Source: Sphingobium sufflavum (GTDB taxonomy: Bacteria; Pseudomonadota; Alphaproteobacteria; Sphingomonadales; Sphingomonadaceae). Taken from it: a stretch of 64,000 nucleotides of DNA. Shown in pieces: positions 1 through 6,429 of this stretch. The stretch lies in contig NZ_JAJSSH010000006.1 of assembly GCF_021403115.1 (NCBI RefSeq), positions 179,677-243,676 of the forward strand, given 5' to 3'. The translations under genes were made by a program, and so were the position numbers. The notes under the pieces were generated by a model that did no database searches, was not told the DNA's origin, and saw only the letters and a list, made by a program, of their open reading frames with translations. Each line of letters begins with the position of its first letter. Positions within the stretch are counted from its first letter, which is position 1.

Positions 1-1616
1 AGGCGCGGGGCGAAATTATTCTGGCGGAACTCGGCCGGCGCGGCGTTGATCGCGACATGGCCATAGGCCAGCCCCATGCGCTTCCACTTCGCAATGTCGG
101 CGATGACATGGGCCAGCATCGTCTGGCCCAGCAGGTCGGCGACTTCCGCCTCCTCGAACGCGGCCATGATCGACGCGGGCGCATGGATATTGCCCATGCT
201 GTCGCGCCAACGCAGCAGCGCCTCGAACCCGGTCAGTTCACCCGTCACCAGCGAAACCTTGGGCTGGTAGAAGGCCAGTATGTCGCCGCTCTTGGCCGCC
301 GTGCGCGCCCGCGCGACCATCGCCGCCCGCTCGCGCACCTCGTCCTGCATGCGGCTTTCGAAGATCAGCATCTTGCCCCGCCCGCCATCCTTGGCGGCGT
401 AGAGCGCGATGTCGGCGTGGCGCAGCAGTTCGGACGATTGCTGGCCATGGTCGGGGAACAACGCCGCACCGATGCTGGCCCGGCAATCGACCGGCCCGCT
501 GTCCAGCGAGAAGTCCTGCCGCCTGTTGAGGATCTCCTCGCCCCAGCGGACCAGTTCCTCGCGATTTTCCAGATGGGTGAACAGGATGGCGAACTCATCG
601 CCGCCCAGCCGCGCGACCAGCACGTCCTGCGGCAGGATCGAGCGCAGTTCGTCCGCATAATGTTGCAGCAGCGCATCGCCGGCATGATGGCCCAGCAGGT
701 CGTTCACTTCCTTGAAGTGATCGAGGTCGATCAGCAGCACGCCGACCCGGTGCAGGCATTGCACCGCCGCCGCCAGCGCCTTCTCCAGGCTGGTGTTGAA
801 CAGCAACCGGTTGGCGAGGCCGGTCAGCGGGTCATGCTCCGCGTTCCAGCGTATCTGGTTCTCGACCAGCACCTGCTCGTGAATATCCTCGGTATAGCCA
901 TACCAGCGGATGATTTCGCCCCGGTCGTCGCGGCGCGGATAGCCCTGCGCGCGCATCCAGCGATAATGGCCGTCAACGCACAGCCGCATGCGCACATCGA
1001 ACGGATTGCCCGTGGTCAGCGCCAGCACGATCTGCTCGTTGACATGGGCCAGGTCGCCGGGGTGGGTGACGCTGCCCCATCCCTCGCCCAGCGCGGTTTC
1101 CCGCGTCATGCCCGTCGCCGCCAGCCAGCGATCGGTGACGTCGATGATCCGGCCCATCGGATCGGCGATCCACGGCAGTTGCGGATTATATTCGACGGTG
1201 TAGCGAAGATGCTCCTCGCTCTGGCGCAGGGCGTCGATGGCGTTGCGGTCGGCGGTGACGTCGATCAGCGTGACGATGCCGCAATCGCCCTCGCAATGCT
1301 CCGTCATCCGGCGGACGATGGCGCGAACCCAGTGCACCGCTCCGCCCGGCGTTTCGACCCGGAATTCGGTGGATCGCTGCTGCGGCAGGCCCCTGATGGC
1401 GCGGACCAGTTCCACGATGTCGCGGCGATGTTCCCGCCCGACATGCGCGATGACCTCTGCGAAATCGGCGGTATGCGGCAAGCCGAACTTGGCGGCGCTG
1501 GCATCGTCGAAGGAAAAGCGACCCGTCGAATCGACATTGCACAGCCCCACGCCCGCCGCCGCCAGAGCGTCGTCCACCAGGCCATGATTATGGCCGATGC
1601 CGCTATGGGCGGTCAT
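1..1616 (-). CDS. PAS-GGDEF-EAL cyclic-di-GMP signalling protein (3' end outside window)
   Basis: Reading the minus strand from ATG at 1616 gives at least 538 codons that stay open to the left edge, so the C-terminus is missing. Two PAS-like segments (about residues 10-125 and 145-260, the second with a typical WIADPMGRIIDVTDRW stretch) are followed by a GGDEF domain. That domain has HDPLTGLANR at its start and an intact GGDEFAILF active site. An EAL domain then begins with GFEALLRW. GGDEF domains make c-di-GMP and EAL domains degrade it, and the PAS domains probably sense a cytoplasmic cue. Both catalytic signatures visible here are intact, but most of the EAL active site lies outside the window, so the net activity cannot be predicted. 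No membrane segment is seen. The gene is divergent from the LuxR-type gene at 1856. The 239 bp between them hold no gene and must carry both promoters. Confidence 0.9.
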   Translation of the reverse strand, partial: MTAHSGIGHNHGLVDDALAAAGVGLCNVDSTGRFSFDDASAAKFGLPHTADFAEVIAHVGREHRRDIVELVRAIRGLPQQRSTEFRVETPGGAVHWVRAIVRRMTEHCEGDCGIVTLIDVTADRNAIDALRQSEEHLRYTVEYNPQLPWIADPMGRIIDVTDRWLAATGMTRETALGEGWGSVTHPGDLAHVNEQIVLALTTGNPFDVRMRLCVDGHYRWMRAQGYPRRDDRGEIIRWYGYTEDIHEQVLVENQIRWNAEHDPLTGLANRLLFNTSLEKALAAAVQCLHRVGVLLIDLDHFKEVNDLLGHHAGDALLQHYADELRSILPQDVLVARLGGDEFAILFTHLENREELVRWGEEILNRRQDFSLDSGPVDCRASIGAALFPDHGQQSSELLRHADIALYAAKDGGRGKMLIFESRMQDEVRERAAMVARARTAAKSGDILAFYQPKVSLVTGELTGFEALLRWRDSMGNIHAPASIMAAFEEAEVADLLGQTMLAHVIADIAKWKRMGLAYGHVAINAAPAEFRQNNFAPR

Positions 1617-1855
1617 CGGACAATGGCCCCTTTCCGGGCAAAAGGTCGATTGTGCGAATACATTCTTGGCGGCCTCGACGCCCCCCTTTTGCATCATGGG
1701 AAGCGAATTTGGATCGCTTTTAGAGGGGATTAGCGAACTATTCCTTAATGCTGCGAACGGAATGTAAGGCGGTCGGCCAAATTTCTCCGCCCCCTCTCAA
1801 CCGGACATTAACCGCAAGGGTGCAAGGCTGGACGACGGTCGAGCAAGAGGAAGAT

Positions 1856-2449
1856 ATGTCGCAGGCACTGCACAGCGGGTTTGACCGTATCGCGCCCGAT
1901 CCCGCGGGCACCTTCGTGCGTGTCGCGCCCCTGCTGCTGGACCTGCCCGCGCTGGTGGCCGCCTTTGACGCGGCGCTGGCGCTGGAGGATGCGCGCGGCC
2001 ATCGCTGCTTCGTCCTCGACGGCGACGAGCGGCTGCCGCTCACCCAAAGCCCGGACAGGATTGTCGGGGAAGCGGCCAGCGACACGACATTCCGCATCGC
2101 CGCGCCGGATGGCGAGACTCTTCTCCTCATCATCGACTGCGCCGAATCACCCGACCGTTCGCGCCGCGCCCGGCTGCACCTGCTCGCGACCGTCTATGCC
2201 GCCCATGTCGTGCCGCTGATCGAGGTGGAGGAGACGGATGGCCCCACGCAGGACGATGCCCTTACCGCACGGGAACGCGAATGTCTGCGCCTGCTCCTGA
2301 CCGGCCTGTCCCATCTCGACATCGGCGATGCGCTGGACCTGTCGGCCCCTGCGGTCGGCATCCACCTGCGCCGCGCCGCCGCCCGGCTGGGCGCGGGGTC
2401 GCCCCTCGACGCCTGCGCCATCGCCCTGGCGCGCGGTCTGCTGACCTGA
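1856..2449 (+). CDS. LuxR-type helix-turn-helix regulator without a recognisable autoinducer pocket
   Basis: 197 residues. The start is ATG 1856, seven bases after a purine-rich RBS (agagg); an upstream in-frame ATG at 1748 has none. The last 60 residues form a GerE/LuxR DNA-binding domain: LTARERECLRLLLTGLSHLD, then SAPAVGIHLRRAAARLGAGS and a final IALARGLL, the pattern of quorum-sensing LuxR proteins. The first 130 residues do not resemble an autoinducer-binding domain. They contain no tryptophan, so the two conserved pocket Trp residues of LuxR/TraR are absent, and the segment is shorter than the usual 160 or so. The gene sits 128 bp upstream of a LuxI-type synthase on the same strand and probably controls that cluster. 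Whether it senses a ligand cannot be told; it may act by dimerisation or with another partner. Confidence 0.8.
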   Translation: MSQALHSGFDRIAPDPAGTFVRVAPLLLDLPALVAAFDAALALEDARGHRCFVLDGDERLPLTQSPDRIVGEAASDTTFRIAAPDGETLLLIIDCAESPDRSRRARLHLLATVYAAHVVPLIEVEETDGPTQDDALTARERECLRLLLTGLSHLDIGDALDLSAPAVGIHLRRAAARLGAGSPLDACAIALARGLLT

Positions 2450-2577
2450 TCCGCAGCTTCCCTCGCAAGCCCCTTCGGTCCTTTCCCGACCGGACATATA
2501 ATTAAGTTTTCATTAGACATTTTGCCGATTGGTGACGGGCCGGACCTGATGTAGTTTGCCGCCAAAAGGTCGCACAC

Positions 2578-3423
2578 GTGCTACATCTGATAACGGGTCG
2601 AAATCGCCATCTCTATGAGCCGGAGCTGGATGCGCTGCATCGGGCGCGCAAGGCCGTGTTCGTGGACGAACTGGGCTGGCAACTGACCGTCCGTGACGGG
2701 ATGGAGCGGGACGAATATGACGACGAGCGCGCCATGCACCTCGTCGGCTTCGACGCGGCGCAGGATGTCGCCATGTCCATCCGCGTCCGTCCCGCCGACG
2801 ACCGGTCGATGCTGGTCGATCATTTCTCCCACCATCTGCCGTGCGGCATGCGCGCCGTGGACGACGGGCGGACATGGGAGGTCAGCCGGGGCTTCAGCCG
2901 CGAGCGCGGCCTGAAACGCGCCGTCCTGCGGCGCAAGGCCGCCTGCATGATCGCACCGCTGGAAATGGCGCTGGAGGCGGGCATCGACCGCTATGTCGGC
3001 TTCACCGACGTCCGCCTGCTCGGCATCTATTATCATATCGGCTGGAAGCTGGACCTGCTCGGCGATCCCCAGCCCTATGGCGAGGGGGACGGCGTGGCCT
3101 ATGAGGCGCAGGTGTCCAGCGCCATCGTCCGCGACATTCGCCAGACATGGGGACTGCCCGCGCCCGCCTACAGGGAACTGGACGGGTTGGGCGATGCGCC
3201 GAGCGTCCATGCCGCCGCCGCCGCGCTGGTGGGTGACGACCCCGCCCGCGCCGAACTGATGGCGCCTGCCCCCGCCCCCCTGCTGGTTCCGCCCGGTCGG
3301 GGCAGGCTCGCCGCGCTGGCCCGCGCCCGCGCGCCGTCCCTGCCGGAAACCGGGCCTGACCCCGCGCCGGACGCCATCGTTTCACGACCGGAAAAACGTC
3401 GGACAGCCGTTACGAAATTGTAA
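2578..3423 (+). CDS. LuxI-type N-acyl-homoserine-lactone synthase with C-terminal extension
   Basis: 281 residues from GTG 2578, with aaaagg ten bases upstream; the N-terminus MLHLITGRN is typical of the family. The conserved LuxI residues are present at nearly canonical numbers: R24, F28, W34, E43, D45, D48, R69, then E101 and R104 in WEVSRGFS. LuxI enzymes join an acyl group carried on an acyl carrier protein to the amino group of S-adenosylmethionine and release an acyl-homoserine lactone. LuxI proteins usually have 190-230 residues; here about 75 Ala/Pro/Arg-rich residues of unknown role follow the catalytic core. The next three genes encode an ACP, a lipid methyltransferase and an acyl-AMP ligase, so the acyl donor may be made by a dedicated pathway instead of general fatty-acid synthesis. 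A related N-acyl-amino-acid synthase activity (FeeM-like, also ACP-dependent) is the main alternative. Confidence 0.88.
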   Translation: MLHLITGRNRHLYEPELDALHRARKAVFVDELGWQLTVRDGMERDEYDDERAMHLVGFDAAQDVAMSIRVRPADDRSMLVDHFSHHLPCGMRAVDDGRTWEVSRGFSRERGLKRAVLRRKAACMIAPLEMALEAGIDRYVGFTDVRLLGIYYHIGWKLDLLGDPQPYGEGDGVAYEAQVSSAIVRDIRQTWGLPAPAYRELDGLGDAPSVHAAAAALVGDDPARAELMAPAPAPLLVPPGRGRLAALARARAPSLPETGPDPAPDAIVSRPEKRRTAVTKL

Positions 3424-3427
3424 ATTT

Positions 3428-3467
3428 TCGGGGGATACGTCCTCCGCAAACCCATCCCCGGATTTTT
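3428..3467 (+). terminator. Hairpin plus T-run between the AHL synthase and ACP genes
   Basis: TCGGGGGAT (3428-3436) can pair with ATCCCCGGA (3454-3462) with one mismatch, and five T follow at 3463-3467. This is the shape of a modest intrinsic terminator or attenuator. It lies only five bases after the synthase stop codon and just before the RBS of the ACP gene, so it could lower expression of the three downstream genes relative to the synthase. Confidence 0.4.
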
Positions 3468-3478
3468 GGAGAAGCAGA

Positions 3479-3766
3479 GTGACGGCAACGGATTCGCACC
3501 CCCATGGCGCGGGCGAGATAGAGACATGGTTCAGGGATTATATCGCGAAGTTGGTCGGCTTGCCCGTGGAGCAGGTCGCGGGCAGCGCCGATTTCGATAG
3601 TTTCGGCATCGATTCCGTGCAGGGCGTCGACATGGTGACGGCGCTGGAGACGTGGCTGGGCCTGACCGAAGACCTCCCGCTGGAATATGTGTTCGAGGCG
3701 GACAGCATTACCGAGGCGGCGCAGCGCATTTCCCTCGCCCTCCCCACCGGCCCGTCGCCCGCATGA
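3479..3766 (+). CDS. Stand-alone acyl carrier protein
   Basis: 95 residues from GTG 3479, preceded by ggag. It is a single acyl-carrier domain with the phosphopantetheine attachment motif DSFGIDSVQ (the Ser of IDS is the attachment point). Helix I reads ETWFRDYIAKLVGL and helix III contains YVFEADSITEAAQRI. Once loaded by a phosphopantetheinyl transferase it would carry an acyl chain as a thioester. It is not the general fatty-acid ACP by context. Its stop codon overlaps the start of the methyltransferase gene (ATGA at 3763), which itself overlaps the acyl-AMP ligase gene, so the three proteins are translationally coupled and probably interact. The expected loading enzyme is the ligase at 4647 and a plausible user is the synthase at 2578. 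Confidence 0.92.
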   Translation: MTATDSHPHGAGEIETWFRDYIAKLVGLPVEQVAGSADFDSFGIDSVQGVDMVTALETWLGLTEDLPLEYVFEADSITEAAQRISLALPTGPSPA

Positions 3767-4650
3767 CGGAGGCTTTCCCCCTGCAACCGGGCGGCTCCGC
3801 CGATGCCATCCGCCACCATTATGACGTGGGCAATGATTTCTACGCGGCCTGGCTCGACCCCACCATGGTCTATTCCTGCGCGCTGTGGGACGGGCCGGAG
3901 GATCAGGCCCCGCTGGAGGAAGCCCAGCGGCGCAAGCTGATCCACCACGCCCGCGCCATCAAGGCCGCGCCAGGCATGAATATCCTCGACATCGGCTGCG
4001 GCTGGGGCGGCCAGTTGCGTATGCTGGTGGAGGAGTTCGGCGTCACCGCCTGCACCGGCCTGACGCTGAGCGAGGAGCAGGCCGCGCATGTCCGCGCACT
4101 GGGGCTGGACGGCGCGAGCGTCGAACTGGTCAACTGGCACGACTATGCGCCCGCGAAGCCGTTCGACGGCATCATCTCCGTCGGCGCGTTCGAGCATTTC
4201 GCCCATCCGACCCAGAGCGAGGACGAACGCCGCGCCACCTATCGCCGCTTCTTCCAGTCCTGCCATGACTGGACGGCGGGGCGCGGGCGGCTGTCGCTCC
4301 AGACCATCGCCTATGGCACCATGCAGGCGGCGCAGGCCAATCCCTTCATCACCGGCGACATCTTCCCCGCCGCCGAACTGCCGACGGTGGAGGACATCGT
4401 GGTCGCCAGCCGCGGGCTGTTCCGCATCCTGCTGCTGCGTGACGACGGGCTGGACTATGCCCGGACCTGCACCCTCTGGGCGCAGCGGCTGCGCACCGCG
4501 ATGGCGGAGAGCCGGGCGGGCGACGATGCGGAGCTTGCCCAACGCTATCACCGCTATCTGCGCCTCTCGGCGGCGGGTTTTGCGATGGGGCGTATCGGGC
4601 TGCTGCGGATCGTCTTCGATCCCATCGCCCCGGCACGGGGAGCGGCATGA
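3763..4650 (+). CDS. Cyclopropane-fatty-acid-synthase-like SAM methyltransferase
   Basis: 295 residues; ATG 3763 overlaps the ACP stop. The N-terminal signature HYDVGNDFYAAWLDPTMVYS and the SAM-binding loop ILDIGCGWGG are those of the CFA synthase / mycolic-acid cyclopropane synthase family (PF02353-like). GAFEHF near residue 145 corresponds to the segment carrying the bicarbonate-binding Glu in that family. The protein is short like the mycobacterial enzymes and lacks the N-terminal domain of the E. coli enzyme. Members transfer a methylene or methyl group from SAM to an unsaturated acyl chain. Because the gene is coupled to an ACP and an acyl-AMP ligase, the substrate may be an ACP-bound chain and not membrane phospholipid. 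Whether it forms a cyclopropane, a methyl branch or something else cannot be read from sequence. Confidence 0.88.
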   Translation: MTEAFPLQPGGSADAIRHHYDVGNDFYAAWLDPTMVYSCALWDGPEDQAPLEEAQRRKLIHHARAIKAAPGMNILDIGCGWGGQLRMLVEEFGVTACTGLTLSEEQAAHVRALGLDGASVELVNWHDYAPAKPFDGIISVGAFEHFAHPTQSEDERRATYRRFFQSCHDWTAGRGRLSLQTIAYGTMQAAQANPFITGDIFPAAELPTVEDIVVASRGLFRILLLRDDGLDYARTCTLWAQRLRTAMAESRAGDDAELAQRYHRYLRLSAAGFAMGRIGLLRIVFDPIAPARGAA

Positions 4651-6416
4651 CGCCTGACGCGGCCATGGTCCCACCCAACACGATCCTCGACGTGCTGCGC
4701 GCCCATGCGGCGGAGCGGCCCGGCCATCCCGCGCTGATCTTCGACGATGGCAACGGGCCGACCGCCCGGCTCAGCTATGGCGAACTGGCGGAGGCTGTGC
4801 GCGGCCTTGCGGGCACCCTCGCCGCGCAGGGACTGGGAAACAGGCCGGTCGGCCTGTTGTTCGGTCCGGGCATCGACTTCATCGTCACCTTCCTCGCCTG
4901 CCTCACCATCGGCAGCATCGCCGTGCCGCTGGCCCCCGTCGGGCGCCGGCGCGAGCGGGTGCCCAACCTGCTGCCCGTGGTGCGCGACTGTATGCCCGCC
5001 GCCATGATCCTGGATGCGGGTATGGCCGTGCAATATGGCGGGCTGGCGGAGGCGCTGGCGAAGATGGACGTGGCCTATCTGGAACATGAGGCGCTGGCCC
5101 CCGCGCCACCCTCCACCATCCTGCCTTCGCCGCCCGGTTCCGACGATGTGGCGGTCCTGCAATATACCTCCGGTTCGACCAGCGCGCCCAAGGGCGTGAT
5201 GATCACCCATGGCAATATCATCGCCAACCAGCGGATGATCCGCCGCACCTTCGGCCATGACGACCGGTCGAACTTCGTGGGATGGGCACCGCATTTCCAC
5301 GATCAGGGCCTGTTCGGGAACATCCTCCAGCCGCTCTACCTCGGCGCGACCTGCGTGCTGACCGCACCCGCCACCTTCGTTCGGCGACCGCTCGTCTGGC
5401 TGGAACTGATCGACCGTTACCGCGCCCACACAAGCGGCGGCCCCAATTTCGCGTTCGAGCTGTGCATTGAGCACGCCACGCTGCGCGGCCTGCCCGCCGT
5501 GAACCTGAGTTGCTGGAAGGTCGCCTTCAACGGCGCAGAGCCGATCCGTGCGCGCAGCGTGGAACGGTTCGCGGAGAGTTTCGCGCCCGTCGGCTTCGCG
5601 CCGGAGGCGTTCTTTCCCTGCTATGGGCTGGCGGAATCCACGGTGGTGACCGCCTGCGGCCCGCGCGACAAGGGACCGGTGCTGCGCCGGGTGGATGTCC
5701 AGACGCTGGGCGACGGCCATGTGCTGCCCGCCGACCCGCGCAAGCCCGTCCTCGCGGAAATATGCTGTGGCCCCGCGATGGAGGAAAGCGAGCTATGGGT
5801 CGTCGACCCTGAACGGCATGTCGTCGCCGCGCCCGGCGATGTCGGCGAAATCTGGGTCGCCGGGCCCCATATCGGCCGGGGCTACTGGAACCGGACGGAG
5901 GAAAGCCGGGCGACCTTCGGCGCGCTGATGCTCGACGGGCGCGGCCCCTATCTGCGCACTGGCGACGTGGGGTTCATGATGCCGGAGGGGCTGTATGTCG
6001 TCGGCCGGATCAAGGATCTGCTGATCGTGCGCGGTCGCAACTTCGCGCCCAATGACATAGAGCAGATCTGGACCGACGTGACCGGCCATGCGGGACAGGC
6101 GACCGCCGCCGCCTTTCAGGTGGCGCACGGTGAAACCTCCCATGTCGTGCTGGTCGCGGAGATTGAGCGTGGCCTGCGCACGGCGGAGGGGCTGGATGGC
6201 CTGATCGCCGATTATGGCGCGCAGGTGCGGCGGATGGGGCTGGACCGGCTGGACCTTGCCATCACCGATCTGATCGTCGTGTCACCCGGCGGCATTCCGC
6301 GCACGACCAGCGGCAAGGTGCGCCGCGCCGCGACCCGGACGATGCTGGAGAAGGACGAACTGCCCGTGATCGGCACGTCCGGCCCCCTGATGGCCCGGCG
6401 GACGGAGGAAGCCTAA
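4647..6416 (+). CDS. Fatty-acyl-AMP ligase (FAAL-like, ANL superfamily)
   Basis: 589 residues; ATG 4647 overlaps the methyltransferase stop. ANL core motifs are clear: P-loop YTSGSTSAPKGVM, then HFHDQGLFGNILQPLYLGA and GGPNFAFELCI, which match the FAAL subgroup (HDMGLIGGILQPLY and SGGPNFAYDLC in known members). YGLAESTV, the hinge region RTGDVGFM...GRIKDLLIVRGRNFAPNDIE and a C-terminal PRTTSGKVRR supplying the catalytic Lys follow. FAALs activate a free fatty acid with ATP and pass it from acyl-AMP to an ACP without CoA. Here the recipient is presumably the ACP at 3479. It is the last gene of the plus-strand cluster and ends 14 bp from the end of the convergent TonB-receptor gene. FACL-type CoA ligase activity is the alternative; the gene context favours FAAL. 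Confidence 0.9.
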   Translation: MTPDAAMVPPNTILDVLRAHAAERPGHPALIFDDGNGPTARLSYGELAEAVRGLAGTLAAQGLGNRPVGLLFGPGIDFIVTFLACLTIGSIAVPLAPVGRRRERVPNLLPVVRDCMPAAMILDAGMAVQYGGLAEALAKMDVAYLEHEALAPAPPSTILPSPPGSDDVAVLQYTSGSTSAPKGVMITHGNIIANQRMIRRTFGHDDRSNFVGWAPHFHDQGLFGNILQPLYLGATCVLTAPATFVRRPLVWLELIDRYRAHTSGGPNFAFELCIEHATLRGLPAVNLSCWKVAFNGAEPIRARSVERFAESFAPVGFAPEAFFPCYGLAESTVVTACGPRDKGPVLRRVDVQTLGDGHVLPADPRKPVLAEICCGPAMEESELWVVDPERHVVAAPGDVGEIWVAGPHIGRGYWNRTEESRATFGALMLDGRGPYLRTGDVGFMMPEGLYVVGRIKDLLIVRGRNFAPNDIEQIWTDVTGHAGQATAAAFQVAHGETSHVVLVAEIERGLRTAEGLDGLIADYGAQVRRMGLDRLDLAITDLIVVSPGGIPRTTSGKVRRAATRTMLEKDELPVIGTSGPLMARRTEEA

Positions 6417-6429
6417 ACCCGGAAAGCCG

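Noticed and set aside
57..1733. A 558-codon plus-strand open frame at the left edge
   Set aside because: It is antisense to a minus-strand frame with clear PAS, GGDEF and EAL motifs; its composition (Arg/His/Gln-rich, no domains) is that of a high-GC shadow.
1856..3423. A standard LuxR/LuxI quorum-sensing pair
   Set aside because: The LuxR-type protein has no recognisable autoinducer domain and the synthase is tied to a dedicated ACP pathway, so the plain label would hide the unusual features.
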